Positions 1 to 8,922 of a stretch of DNA of 29,537 nucleotides are shown here, piece by piece. The DNA lies in assembly GCA_014377915.1 (NCBI GenBank), contig JACMOT010000247.1, positions 1 to 29,537 of the forward strand, in the 5' to 3' direction. Positions within the stretch are counted from its first letter, which is position 1; each line of letters starts with the position of its first letter. Position numbers and translations under genes: made by a program. Source of the stretch: Tardiphaga sp. GTDB taxonomy: Bacteria > Pseudomonadota > Alphaproteobacteria > Rhizobiales > Xanthobacteraceae. The notes beneath the pieces were generated by a model, which did not search any database, was not told where the DNA came from, and saw only the letters and a list, made by a program, of their open reading frames with translations.

Positions 1-157
1 CGCGATTGCGTGAGTAATATCTGTTTCTCGCAAATGTCGGGCGGGCTGTACAGGCTGGACGATGGGCTAGATTGGGCCGCAAGCGCCAAGTCGGAGCGCC
101 AATGCTCATTGTTCTCTCCACCGCCAAGGGAAGGGAACCGTGCGGTCGATGCGTGCG

Positions 158-1225
158 CTACTCCGCGCTCTGCACCAGCCGGATTTTGGGCTCGCCCTTT
201 TCGCTGAGGTCGCGATACACTGCCATGTAGTCCATCGCCATGCGACGCGCTGTGAAGCGCTTCTCGAAGTGCTTGCGGATGGCCCCGCGATCCATTCCCT
301 CAAGGCGTCCGACCGCGGCGGCGGCGCTGGTCTCGTCCTCGACGATGAAGCCGGTGAGGCCCTCGTCGATGATCTCCGGCACCGAACCGCGATTATAGGC
401 GATTACCGGCGTGCCACAGGCCATCGATTCGATCATCACCAGCCCGAACGGCTCCGGCCAATCGATCGGCAGCAGCAGTCCGTGCGCGCCGGACAGGAAC
501 TGCGACTTCTCATGGTCGCCGATCTCGCCGATATATTCGATCAGCGGATGGTTCATCAGCGGCTTGACGACCTCGTCATAGTATTCCTGGTCGGCGCGGT
601 CGATCTTGGCGGCGATCTTCAGCGGCATGCCGCAGCGGATGGCAATCTTGATGGCGCGGTCGACGCCCTTTTCCGGCGCGATGCGGCCGAGCACCGCCAA
701 GTAGCTCGGCGTGATCGGCTGCGGGGTCAGCAGATTCTCGGGCAGGCCGTGATACACCGTGCGCACGAAGTTGGCTTGTGGAACCGGACGTCGTTGCGCA
801 TTCGAGATCGACACGACCGGTGATTTGGAGAAAGTCGTGAACACCGGCTGGTGTTCGGGCAGGTCGAGGCGACCATGCAACGTGGTGAGGAACGGCGTCG
901 GTTGCCGCTCAAACAGGGAAAACGGATAGTAGTCGAGATGGAAATGTAGGAAATCAAATTGCTCTTCGTCGCATTTCTGTCGCACACGTTCCAGCATCTC
1001 CATGTGGAGCGCGTTGGGATCGCGTACCGAGCCATCGAGCCGCAGCGCCTTCGGCCAGCCGGCGTCGAGCTTTCCTGACGTGACGGAATCTCCGCTGGCA
1101 AATAAAGTGACATCATTGCCGAGAGCCACCAGCTCCTCGGTCAACCAGTGCACGACCCGTTCAGTGCCGCCATAGAGTTTCGGGGGAACCGCTTCCGTTA
1201 GGGGAGCAACCTGCGCGATGCGCAT
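158..1225 (-). CDS. Glycosyltransferase family 4 protein
   Basis: This 355-aa protein looks like a complete GT4 (GT-B fold) retaining glycosyltransferase. Such enzymes transfer a sugar from a nucleotide-sugar donor in the cytoplasm. The N-terminus has the usual first strand and glycine-rich loop (MRIAQVAP...YGGTERVV, about residues 1-25). The C-terminal donor domain has the EX7E-type motif EPFGLVMIE followed by SMACGTPVIA and a GSVPEII segment at about residues 255-280. The start is supported by AGGAGA about 8 nt upstream of the ATG. It is transcribed divergently from the ABC exporter and has a perfect EcfG-type promoter about 75 nt upstream, so general-stress control is likely. Its neighbour two genes away is a debranching-type glucosidase, which suggests storage or stress carbohydrate metabolism. 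The exact sugar and acceptor cannot be read from the sequence. Confidence 0.93.
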   Translation of the reverse strand: MRIAQVAPLTEAVPPKLYGGTERVVHWLTEELVALGNDVTLFASGDSVTSGKLDAGWPKALRLDGSVRDPNALHMEMLERVRQKCDEEQFDFLHFHLDYYPFSLFERQPTPFLTTLHGRLDLPEHQPVFTTFSKSPVVSISNAQRRPVPQANFVRTVYHGLPENLLTPQPITPSYLAVLGRIAPEKGVDRAIKIAIRCGMPLKIAAKIDRADQEYYDEVVKPLMNHPLIEYIGEIGDHEKSQFLSGAHGLLLPIDWPEPFGLVMIESMACGTPVIAYNRGSVPEIIDEGLTGFIVEDETSAAAAVGRLEGMDRGAIRKHFEKRFTARRMAMDYMAVYRDLSEKGEPKIRLVQSAE

Positions 1226-1297
1226 CTAAACTTCTCCTGTGTTCAACGCGATGAACCCTGATTCACGATGGTGTTGGCACCGGCATGCCGGAAAAGG

Positions 1298-1322
1298 AAC
1301 GTTCTCGCATGTGCGAAGTTCC
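1298..1322 (-). promoter_or_regulatory. EcfG (general stress sigma factor) promoter, with overlapping near-match on the + strand
   Basis: On the minus strand GGAAC (1322-1318) and CGTT (1301-1298) are separated by exactly 16 bases. This is the published consensus for the alphaproteobacterial PhyR-NepR-EcfG stress regulon. It lies about 73 nt upstream of the glycosyltransferase start. On the plus strand GGAAC at 1296-1300 is followed 16 bases later by AGTT (1317-1320), a one-base mismatch facing the ABC exporter at 1448. The two sites overlap almost completely, so the element is nearly palindromic. The rest of the 222-bp intergenic region shows no gene. The match is read directly; activity is inferred. 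Confidence 0.65.
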
Positions 1323-1447
1323 TATCTGACATGCGCACTTCGTCCACACTGTGGTCTTGCTGATGCCATCACACTCCATCAACTCTAGTGCATTGCAAAT
1401 GCTGCCGAATTGTTGCGCAGTGATGACGAGAACGTGGGAACTTCGTA

Positions 1448-3289
1448 ATGACGCTGTCTGGAACTATCGAAAGTCCTGCGATGCCGCGAGATTCTGCCTG
1501 TGCAATGGACGTTGATCATCCAATGGACGATCTTTCCGGCTACACACAACGGCCGTTCGCTTTTGTGATGCGCTACATCCGGCGCCGTTCCGCGTCGCAT
1601 CTCATCATTTTGCTCGCTGTGCTCGCAGCCGTCGCCTGCTCGGTAGGCACGCAATACGGAATCAAGTACCTTGTAGACGGCCTGTCGGCTGGACCGAACA
1701 GCAAAACCAATGGCGTCTGGCTGGCATTTGTTTTTCTGGTTACGCTGATTTCCGCCGATATGTTTTTATGGCGGGTGGCTAGCTGGACCGCGAGTTTTAC
1801 GTTTGTCGGCGTCACTGGAGATCTGCGTCGGGATATCTTCCGGCATCTGACGGGGCATGCGCCGAGTTATTTTACCGAAAAGCTCCCAGGCATGCTGACC
1901 AGTCGCATCACGGCGACATCCAATGCGGTGTTCACCGTCGAGAACATGTTTGTCTGGAACGTGCTGCCGCCTTGCATCGCCACCGTCGCAGCGATCGCGC
2001 TGATCGGCACCGTCAGCCTGCCGATGGCAGCCGGTCTGGCGGTGGTTGCCGGCGGAGTCGTGGTAATGATGTTCAAAATGGCGGCCGCCGGAAAGGCGCT
2101 GCATGATGATTTTGCCGACAAGGCCGCCGCGGTCGATGGCGAGATGGTCGATGTCATCAACAACATGCCGCTGGTGCGTGCGTTCTGCGGCCTGAGTTTC
2201 GAACATGATCGTTTCGATGCAACCGTCGGTCGCGAGCTGAATGCCCGTGGCCGCAGCCTGCGTTATCTGGAAAAGCTGCGGCTCACCCATGCCGCGATCA
2301 CGGTGGTCCTGACCATTGCGCTGTTGGCCTGGGCGATCCTGCTGTGGCAACGCGGCGGCGCCTCGACTGGCGATGTGGTTCTGGTCTGCACGCTCGGCCT
2401 GTCAATCCTGCACGCGACTCGCGATCTCGCGGTGGCGCTGGTCGATGTCACGCAACATGTTGCACGGCTGTCAGAGGCGCTGGCCACATTGCTGGTGCCG
2501 CATGAGCTTAGCGATCATCCGGAAGCCGAGGCGCTGGTCAAATCCGGCGCAGCGATCGCGTTCGAGAATATTTCTTTCAAATATCCCGGTGGCCTGCCGG
2601 TGTTCGACAAGTTCAGCCTGCGGCTGCATGCCGGCCAGCGCGTCGGGCTTGTCGGGCAGTCGGGCGGCGGCAAGTCCAGCCTGTTCGTGCTGCTGCAGCG
2701 CTTCTACGATGTGCAAAGCGGCAGCATCTCCATCGATGGTCAGGATATTTCGCGGGTCACGCAGCACAGCCTGCGGCAGGCGATCTCGGTTGTGCCGCAG
2801 GACATCTCGCTGTTTCATCGCTCGATCATGGAAAACATCCGCTACGGCCGCCCCTCTGCGACGGATGAAGAAGTGCTGCGCGCCGCGATCTCGGCGCGTT
2901 GCGATTTCGTCGAGACGTTGCCGGAAGGTCTGCATACCCAGGTCGGCGACCGTGGCGTGAAACTGTCGGGTGGACAGCGTCAGCGTATTGCGATCGCGCG
3001 GGCATTTCTCAAGGATGCGCCGATCTTGCTACTGGATGAGGCCACTGCGGCGCTGGATAGCGAATCCGAGGAAGCGATTCGCGAAGCTCTGCAGCGCCTG
3101 ATGCGTGGCCGTACCGTGATTGCGATCGCGCACCGACTGGCCACGCTGCGTAATTTCGACCGCGTCGTGATGCTGCAGGGAGGCAAGATCATCGAGGACG
3201 GCAAGCCGGACAGTCTGATGCAGGGAACGGGGCCGTATCGCGAACTCGTGACTCAGGAAATGAGCCGTCTCGCGCAACATGCCGCCTGA
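1448..3289 (+). CDS. ABC transporter, fused permease and ATPase (exporter type)
   Basis: This 613-aa half-transporter has an N-terminal type I exporter transmembrane domain (about residues 45-340, six predicted hydrophobic segments) and a C-terminal nucleotide-binding domain. The NBD shows Walker A (GQSGGGKSS, about residue 402), the Q-loop context VVPQDISLFH, the signature LSGGQRQ (about 507), Walker B ILLLDEATAALD (about 527) and the H-loop AIAHRLAT (about 562). It should work as a homodimer in the inner membrane, MsbA/multidrug/lipid-exporter style. The substrate is unknown. The start at 1448 has only a weak GGGA upstream; internal ATGs at about residues 12 and 20 are alternatives. It is divergent from the glycosyltransferase and 68 bp ahead of the glucosidase gene on the same strand, so those two may be co-transcribed. 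Confidence 0.93.
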   Translation: MTLSGTIESPAMPRDSACAMDVDHPMDDLSGYTQRPFAFVMRYIRRRSASHLIILLAVLAAVACSVGTQYGIKYLVDGLSAGPNSKTNGVWLAFVFLVTLISADMFLWRVASWTASFTFVGVTGDLRRDIFRHLTGHAPSYFTEKLPGMLTSRITATSNAVFTVENMFVWNVLPPCIATVAAIALIGTVSLPMAAGLAVVAGGVVVMMFKMAAAGKALHDDFADKAAAVDGEMVDVINNMPLVRAFCGLSFEHDRFDATVGRELNARGRSLRYLEKLRLTHAAITVVLTIALLAWAILLWQRGGASTGDVVLVCTLGLSILHATRDLAVALVDVTQHVARLSEALATLLVPHELSDHPEAEALVKSGAAIAFENISFKYPGGLPVFDKFSLRLHAGQRVGLVGQSGGGKSSLFVLLQRFYDVQSGSISIDGQDISRVTQHSLRQAISVVPQDISLFHRSIMENIRYGRPSATDEEVLRAAISARCDFVETLPEGLHTQVGDRGVKLSGGQRQRIAIARAFLKDAPILLLDEATAALDSESEEAIREALQRLMRGRTVIAIAHRLATLRNFDRVVMLQGGKIIEDGKPDSLMQGTGPYRELVTQEMSRLAQHAA

Positions 3290-3357
3290 CGGGGTAAAAT
3301 CCCGCGTGAGTCGTCCCGCGGCGGCTCGTCATTCACATCAAACGGCCGAGGTATCTC

Positions 3358-5559
3358 ATGCCGATCGAAGCCGCAGCCAAGCTGATGCCGATTCACGATG
3401 TCGAACCGATCGTGGAGTCGCCATTCTACATTCCGATGACCGGCCCCGCGGCGCGGCCGCGTCGCGCGCTCAAGCATGATGACACGTTCGTGGTGCTCGA
3501 TAGCCACGGCGACATCGGCGCTTCTGCCGGCGGGCCGGACGGCTTGTTTAACACCGATACGCGCTATCTGGCGCGTCTGGAACTGTCGCTGGACGGGTTG
3601 CAGCCGCTTCTGCTCGGCTCCAATCTGCGCGACGATAATTCGGCACTCACGGTCGATCTCACCAATCCCGATATCTATCGCAATGGCCGGCTGGTGCTGC
3701 AGAAGGATCTGCTGCATATCGTCCGCACCTTCTTCCTGTGGCGCGGCGCGGCCTATCAGCGCATCGGCCTGCAGAACCACGGCGAACATGCGGCCAGCTT
3801 CGACCTCACCCTGGCGTTCGACAATGACTTCGCGGATTTGTTCGAGGTGCGCGGATCGCAGCGCGCGCGTCGTGGCGTCGCCACCAGCCAGCTGCTCGGC
3901 CCCAGTGATGTCGCACTGGAATATACCGGTCTCGACGACACGCCGCGCAACACCATGGTGCATTTCGATCCGAGGCCGACGCGGCTGGCGGCGAATACCG
4001 CGACCTACCATTTCGAGCTGGCTCCGCAACAGAGTGCGTCACTGTTCGTGGTCGCCACCTGCAACCAGAGCCCCGACCACCGTCCGGTGCCGTTCTTCCG
4101 TGGCCTGCTGGCGCATCGCCGCGAGTTGCGTCATCTCAGCAAGGGCGCTACGTCGATCGAGACCTCCAACGACATCTTCAACGAGGTGCTGTGCCAGTCG
4201 ATGGCCGACCTCAACATGCTGATGACGGAGACGCCGCAAGGCCGCTATCCCTATGCCGGCATCCCCTGGTATTCGACCACTTTCGGACGCGACGGCCTGA
4301 TTACCGCGTTGCAGATGTTGTGGATCGACCCGCGCGTCGCCCGCGGCGTGCTGAAGCGGCTGGCCGCGTTCCAGGCCAAGGCCGTCGACCCGCTCAATGA
4401 CGCCGAGCCCGGTAAGATCCTGCATGAGATGCGCGGTGGCGAAATGGCGGCGCTCCGCGAAGTGCCGTTCGCGCAATATTACGGCAGCGTTGGTGCGACG
4501 CCGCTGTTCGTGATGCTGGCCGGTCTCTATGTCGAGCGTACCGGCGACGACGAGACGCTACGCGAATTGTGGCCGGCGATCGAGGCGGGCCTGGCGTGGA
4601 TCGATGGCCCCGGCGATCCCGATCAAGACGGCTTTGTCGAATACCAGCGCGCGACCGATCAGGGCCTGCAGAACCAGGGCTGGAAGGATTCGTATGATGC
4701 GGTATTCCACGCCGATGGCCAGCTTGCCGAGGGCAACATCGCGCTCGCCGAGGTGCAGGGCTATGTCTATGCCGCCAAGCTGCTGGCCTCCCGATTAGCC
4801 CTGCGTATGAACCTCACCGATCGGGCACATGCTCTCGTGACCCAAGCGCAGCGGCTGTCGGAACGGTTCGAGGACGCATTCTGGTGCGAGGAGCTCGGCA
4901 CTTACGCGCTGGCACTTGATGGCGACAAGCTCCCGTGCGCGGTGCGCAGCTCCAATGCCGGGCAATTGCTGTTCACCGGGATCGTCCGCGAGGACCGCGC
5001 GCGGCTGGTGGCGGCCGACCTGATGCGCCCGCATTTCTTCACCGGCTGGGGCATCCGGACCATCGCGCGCGGTGAGGCCCGCTATAATCCGATGTCCTAT
5101 CATGATGGCTCGATCTGGCCGCATGACAATGCGCTGATCGCGCTGGGGCTGGCGCGCTACGGCCTCAAACATTCCGTCGAGGCGTTGTTCAAGGGACTGT
5201 TCGACACCGCCGCCTATATGGATCTGCGGCGGCTGCCGGAACTGTTCTGCGGCTTTCAGCGCGAGAAGCGGCGTGGCCCGACACTGTATCCGGTAGCCTG
5301 CGCGCCGCAGGCCTGGGCCAGCGCGACGCCGTTCACGCTGCTGGAGGCCGCGCTTGGCATCGAATTCGACGCGGTTCGCGGCGAGATCCGGTTCCGCAAC
5401 CCGCGGCTACCGGGCTTCTTGCACGAAGTAATTCTGCGCGATCTGCGGCTCGGCGAGTCCAGCGTCGATCTGCGGCTGTGCAAGCACAATGATGACGTTT
5501 CTCTGGAAGTGCTGCGGACCCGTGGTCGCATCCAGGTGTCCATCGTCCTGACGCATTGA
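3358..5559 (+). CDS. Amylo-alpha-1,6-glucosidase (glycogen debranching enzyme-type) protein
   Basis: This 733-aa protein matches the two-domain bacterial debranching-type family. The N-terminal beta-sandwich domain (GDE N-terminal type, about residues 35-230) includes DGLFNTDTRYLARLEL near residue 60. The C-terminal (alpha/alpha)6 glucosidase domain carries PWYSTTFGRDGLITAL at about residue 302 and SYHDGSIWPHDNALIALG at about residue 580, both hallmarks of the family. The start is supported by GAGG about 8 nt upstream. There is no signal peptide, so it is presumably cytoplasmic and trims alpha-1,6-branched or related glucans. It is often found with GT4 glycosyltransferases in rhizobial genomes, as here. 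The exact substrate is not proven; many members are annotated only by homology. Confidence 0.92.
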   Translation: MPIEAAAKLMPIHDVEPIVESPFYIPMTGPAARPRRALKHDDTFVVLDSHGDIGASAGGPDGLFNTDTRYLARLELSLDGLQPLLLGSNLRDDNSALTVDLTNPDIYRNGRLVLQKDLLHIVRTFFLWRGAAYQRIGLQNHGEHAASFDLTLAFDNDFADLFEVRGSQRARRGVATSQLLGPSDVALEYTGLDDTPRNTMVHFDPRPTRLAANTATYHFELAPQQSASLFVVATCNQSPDHRPVPFFRGLLAHRRELRHLSKGATSIETSNDIFNEVLCQSMADLNMLMTETPQGRYPYAGIPWYSTTFGRDGLITALQMLWIDPRVARGVLKRLAAFQAKAVDPLNDAEPGKILHEMRGGEMAALREVPFAQYYGSVGATPLFVMLAGLYVERTGDDETLRELWPAIEAGLAWIDGPGDPDQDGFVEYQRATDQGLQNQGWKDSYDAVFHADGQLAEGNIALAEVQGYVYAAKLLASRLALRMNLTDRAHALVTQAQRLSERFEDAFWCEELGTYALALDGDKLPCAVRSSNAGQLLFTGIVREDRARLVAADLMRPHFFTGWGIRTIARGEARYNPMSYHDGSIWPHDNALIALGLARYGLKHSVEALFKGLFDTAAYMDLRRLPELFCGFQREKRRGPTLYPVACAPQAWASATPFTLLEAALGIEFDAVRGEIRFRNPRLPGFLHEVILRDLRLGESSVDLRLCKHNDDVSLEVLRTRGRIQVSIVLTH

Positions 5560-5630
5560 TCGTCCTGTCGGGCCATCACATGGCGTGATCGCGGCACGAA
5601 TACGTGCCCAACATATCTGAAAGAGGCTGC

Positions 5631-6251
5631 ATGGATGCTACCCGACTGACGTTGACTCTGGCGCTTGCCTGCGCCGTGGTTTCGGCCTCGCCATCGTGGT
5701 CTGCCGACGAAAATGCGCCGAGCCAGTCAGCGCCGGCAGGTTCGCCGGTTGCGCCGCCATCGGCGGCAACGCCGCCGAAGCCCGATATGCCACCCAATAT
5801 CGATACCAAGCCTGAATCGAAGCCCGACGCCAAGGCCGACGCGGTCGTGCCGGCCCCGACGCCACCGCCAGCCGTGGCCGCGCCGCCCTCGGTCACGGTG
5901 ATCGACGCCGTCGATGCGCATGGCATTCTTGGTCGCGACGTTCGCAGCCCCGCCAGCGAGAATATGGGTCGCATCGCCGACGTCATTGTCGACCGTTCAG
6001 GGCAGGCGCGGGCCGCGGTGATCGATTTTGGCGGTTTCCTCGGCGTTGGCAGCCGCAAGATCGTGGTGGAATGGGCGGCGCTGCATTTCTGGAACGTCGC
6101 CGACAAGGCCGCGAGTATTACGCTCGAGCTGACCCGCGAACAGGTCCGCGCCGCGCCGGAATACAAAGACGATGCGCCGATCGTGGTGCTGGGCGCTTCC
6201 GGCGCGCTGCATCCGCTGCGCTTTCCGCCGCGGACCATGCAGGAACGATAG
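5631..6251 (+). CDS. Secreted PRC-barrel domain protein
   Basis: This 206-aa protein has a signal peptide (MDATRLTLTLALACAVVSAS... with likely cleavage near SWSA-DE, about residue 25). A low-complexity Pro/Ala/Lys-rich linker follows (about 26-88), then a PRC-barrel domain (about 100-160, with GRDVRSPASENMGRIADVIV and a GGFLGVGSRKIVVEW core). PRC-barrel domains are small beta-barrels used for protein or RNA contacts; exported versions are common in Rhizobiales and have no agreed function. I chose the ATG at 5631 over the in-frame ATG at 5604 because GAAAGAGG sits just upstream and it yields a clean signal peptide. Its stop codon abuts the GTG start of the MFS gene, so translation is probably coupled. 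Two small hairpins lie in the 71-bp gap upstream. Confidence 0.85.
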   Translation: MDATRLTLTLALACAVVSASPSWSADENAPSQSAPAGSPVAPPSAATPPKPDMPPNIDTKPESKPDAKADAVVPAPTPPPAVAAPPSVTVIDAVDAHGILGRDVRSPASENMGRIADVIVDRSGQARAAVIDFGGFLGVGSRKIVVEWAALHFWNVADKAASITLELTREQVRAAPEYKDDAPIVVLGASGALHPLRFPPRTMQER

Positions 6252-7574
6252 GTGGCTACCGTCGAGGCGCCCGACCGGAAGCGTACGGATGGCGAAGCGG
6301 CCGTGCCAAATCTGGCATGTGCGCCCGGCATCGCGCCGGAGCATGACCATCATGAGCCGCGCCGCGCGCCGCCGCCGTCGCGCGAAAGCCTGCGCGGGCT
6401 CGATTGGTTCATCTTCTTTCTCGCCGATGTGCAGACCGGATTCGGCCCGTTCATCGCGGTCTATCTCACCACGCAGAAGTGGACCCAGGTGGAGATCGGC
6501 TTTGTGCTGTCGATTGGCGGCGTCATCGCGCTGATCGGCCAGATGCCCGGCGGCGCCATCGTCGACGCGGTGCGTTCGACCAGGCTGATCGCTGGCGCCG
6601 CCATTGTCGCCATTGGCTGCTGCGCCCTGGGCTATGCGGCCTTTCCCGTGTTCCCGATTGTCGTCGCCGCGGCGACGCTGCATGCGATGTCCAGTTGCGT
6701 GCTGGGGCCGGCCATCGCGGCGATCAGCCTCGGCCTCGTTGGCCCGCTCAAAATCGGCGAGCGGCTCGGGCGCAATGCGCGCTTTGCCTCGCTCGGCAAC
6801 GGCGTCGCCGCTGCCGTGATGGGAACGTGCGGTTACTATCTGTCGAGCCGCTCGGTGTTCGTGGTGACGTTTCTGCTGGTGCTGCCGACATTGTATGCGC
6901 TGTCGCGAATCCGTGCCCGCGAGATCGACGCGGCGCAGGCGCATGGCGCGATCATTGACCGTGGCTCGGCCGATCTCAAGACGATCCGGTTTCGCGATCT
7001 GATCCGGCAGAAGCCGCTGCTGATCTTTGCAGGTGCCGTTCTGCTGCTGCAGCTCGCCAATGCCGCGATGCTGCCGCTGATGGCCGGGGTGGTCACCACG
7101 CGCTCGGCCGACTGGGCGCCGGTGCTGATCGCGTTCTGCATCGTGGTGCCGCAGGCGATCGTCGTGCTGACGTCGCCGACCGTCGGCCGCAAGGCGCAGC
7201 AATTCGGTCGTCGGCCGCTGTTGCTGCTCGGCTTCGCCGCCTTGACTATCCGCGGGCTGCTGTTCGCGACGGTCACGGACCCCTACGCGCTGGTCGCGGT
7301 ACAGCTGTTCGATGGTGTCACCGCCGCGGTGTTCAGCGTGATGATTCCGCTGATCGTCGCCGACGTCGCCTTTGGCAGTGGCCGGTTCAGCCTGGCGCAG
7401 GGCATTGTCGGCACCGCCACCGGCATCGGCGCCGCGCTCAGCACCGTGGTCGCCGGCTTTGTCGCCGATCGTTTCGGCGCGCCGGTCGCATTCGTCGGCC
7501 TCGCCGGCGTCGCCGCGCTCGGCCTGCTGATGATCTGGACCATCATGCCAGAGACAAGGCGGGGTGCTGCCTGA
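6252..7574 (+). CDS. MFS transporter
   Basis: This 440-aa integral membrane protein has about 12 hydrophobic segments from residue 50 to the end and a cytoplasmic N-terminal extension of about 45 residues. The loop 2-3 segment GGAIVDAVRSTRL corresponds to the MFS signature region, and the second half contains the equivalent GRKAQQFGRRPLL. It belongs to the general major facilitator superfamily; the substrate is not identifiable. The GTG start directly follows the TAG stop of the PRC-barrel gene and has AGGA about 8 nt upstream inside that gene. It converges with the aminotransferase gene; between them (7575-7629) is a 6-bp-stem hairpin (CTCGCC/GGCGAG) without an evident U-tract. Confidence 0.88.
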   Translation: MATVEAPDRKRTDGEAAVPNLACAPGIAPEHDHHEPRRAPPPSRESLRGLDWFIFFLADVQTGFGPFIAVYLTTQKWTQVEIGFVLSIGGVIALIGQMPGGAIVDAVRSTRLIAGAAIVAIGCCALGYAAFPVFPIVVAAATLHAMSSCVLGPAIAAISLGLVGPLKIGERLGRNARFASLGNGVAAAVMGTCGYYLSSRSVFVVTFLLVLPTLYALSRIRAREIDAAQAHGAIIDRGSADLKTIRFRDLIRQKPLLIFAGAVLLLQLANAAMLPLMAGVVTTRSADWAPVLIAFCIVVPQAIVVLTSPTVGRKAQQFGRRPLLLLGFAALTIRGLLFATVTDPYALVAVQLFDGVTAAVFSVMIPLIVADVAFGSGRFSLAQGIVGTATGIGAALSTVVAGFVADRFGAPVAFVGLAGVAALGLLMIWTIMPETRRGAA

Positions 7575-7629
7575 TCTCTCGCCGCAAGGGTTGGCGAGGA
7601 AAGGGCAGCGCGCGGTGTGCAGGGCCCGC

Positions 7630-8808
7630 TTATGCCGTCACGCTCTCGCCGAGATAGTTGATCGCGGCTTCGGTGCCGCCCTTGCCGTGCGGAATGCCGA
7701 GTGCCTGCAATCCCATTTCTATCACGCCCAGCGTTCCCAGGATCATCGGCGCGTTGACGTGGCCCATATGGGCGATGCGGAACGCCTTGCCGGAGAGGTC
7801 GCCGATGCCGAGGCCGAGGATCACGCCACACATGTTCTTGCAATAGTCCAGCAGCGGCGCTGGATTTTGCATGGTCACCGTCGTCACGGTGTTGGAGCGC
7901 TCGGCGGGCTCGATGATGTTGAAGTTCAGCACCTGGCCCTCCGCCCAGACCGCGACGGCGCGCCGCACCGCTTCGGCGAGCAGCTGGTGGCGGCGAAACA
8001 CGTTGTCGAGCTTCTCGTCGAACAGCATGTCGAACGCCTGGCGCTGCGCGAACAGCAGATGCACCGGCGCGGTGCCGGAATATTTGTTGTAATGCTCCGG
8101 CCCCTCGCGCTCGGTCCAGCCCCAATAGGGCGTGCGCAGATTGGCGGTCTTGTGGATCTCGCGGGCGCGGTCATTGGCGGCGACGAAGCCCAGGCCGGGA
8201 GGCGCCATCAGGCCTTTCTGCGAGCCGGTCATCGCGACGTCGATGCCCCATTTATCCATCTCGAACGGCATGCAGGCCAGTGAGGCCACCGCATCGACCA
8301 TGAACAGTGCGGGATGGCCGGCGGCCTTGATCGCGCGGCCGATCGCCTCGATGTCATTATAGGCGCCGGACGCGGTGTCGACCTGCACCGCGAGCACGGC
8401 CTTGATCTCGTGTTTGATATCCGCGCGCAGCCGGGCCTCGACTTCTTCGGGGCGGATCGCGCGGCGCCAGTCGCCCTTCAGACGCTCGACATCGACGCCC
8501 ATGGCGCGTGCTGCCTCGCCCCAGCCGATCGCAAAGCGCCCGCTCTCCAGCACCAGGATCTTGTCGCCGCGCGACAACACATTGGTGAGGGTCGCTTCCC
8601 AGGCGCCATGGCCGTTGGCGATATAGATGTAGGTGTGGCCGGTGGTGGAGAACAGCGTGCCGAGATCCCGCAGGATGCTGTGCGTCATCTGCACCATGGT
8701 GTCGGAATAGATGTCCAGTGCCGGGCGGTGCATCGCGCGCAGCACCTCGTCGGGCATCGTGGTGGGGCCGGGGATGGCGAGAAACTCACGCCCTGCGCGA
8801 ACGACCAT
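7630..8808 (-). CDS. PLP-dependent class V aminotransferase (serine/alanine-glyoxylate aminotransferase family)
   Basis: This 392-aa fold-type I PLP enzyme belongs to the class V aminotransferases acting on glyoxylate. Visible marks are the N-terminal FLAIPGPTTMPDEVL, the phosphate-binding region NGHGAWEATLTN (about 63-75), the cofactor Asp in FMVDAVASLA (about 170), and the Schiff-base Lys in GSQKGLMAPPG (about residue 198). The family transfers the amino group of serine or alanine to glyoxylate, giving glycine, in the serine cycle or photorespiratory-type metabolism; serine-glyoxylate activity seems most likely. AAGGA lies about 6 nt before the ATG. The donor specificity (serine, alanine or another amine) cannot be settled by eye. 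There is no signal peptide, so it is cytoplasmic. Confidence 0.9.
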   Translation of the reverse strand: MVVRAGREFLAIPGPTTMPDEVLRAMHRPALDIYSDTMVQMTHSILRDLGTLFSTTGHTYIYIANGHGAWEATLTNVLSRGDKILVLESGRFAIGWGEAARAMGVDVERLKGDWRRAIRPEEVEARLRADIKHEIKAVLAVQVDTASGAYNDIEAIGRAIKAAGHPALFMVDAVASLACMPFEMDKWGIDVAMTGSQKGLMAPPGLGFVAANDRAREIHKTANLRTPYWGWTEREGPEHYNKYSGTAPVHLLFAQRQAFDMLFDEKLDNVFRRHQLLAEAVRRAVAVWAEGQVLNFNIIEPAERSNTVTTVTMQNPAPLLDYCKNMCGVILGLGIGDLSGKAFRIAHMGHVNAPMILGTLGVIEMGLQALGIPHGKGGTEAAINYLGESVTA

Positions 8809-8922
8809 GCTGTGTCCTTATTGGCGATGCCGCCGCCAAGCCGGGCGGTGCGGGATGCGGGAACCCATGGATGCCGCGTCGCGGCGAAGATTTCAAGGCG
8901 CCGACCCGTATGGCCGGCGTGT

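Noticed and set aside
10..207. Short plus-strand open frame at the window start
   Set aside because: There is no SD, no recognisable product, and it overlaps the end of the glycosyltransferase gene.
1427..1441. GAAC-N4-GAAC direct repeat that recalls a LexA box
   Set aside because: The alphaproteobacterial LexA site needs seven bases between the GAAC/GTTC units; the spacing here is four.
5997..7202. A 401-aa open frame on the minus strand
   Set aside because: It is antisense to the PRC-barrel and MFS genes, Arg/His/Asp-rich, without a recognisable domain.
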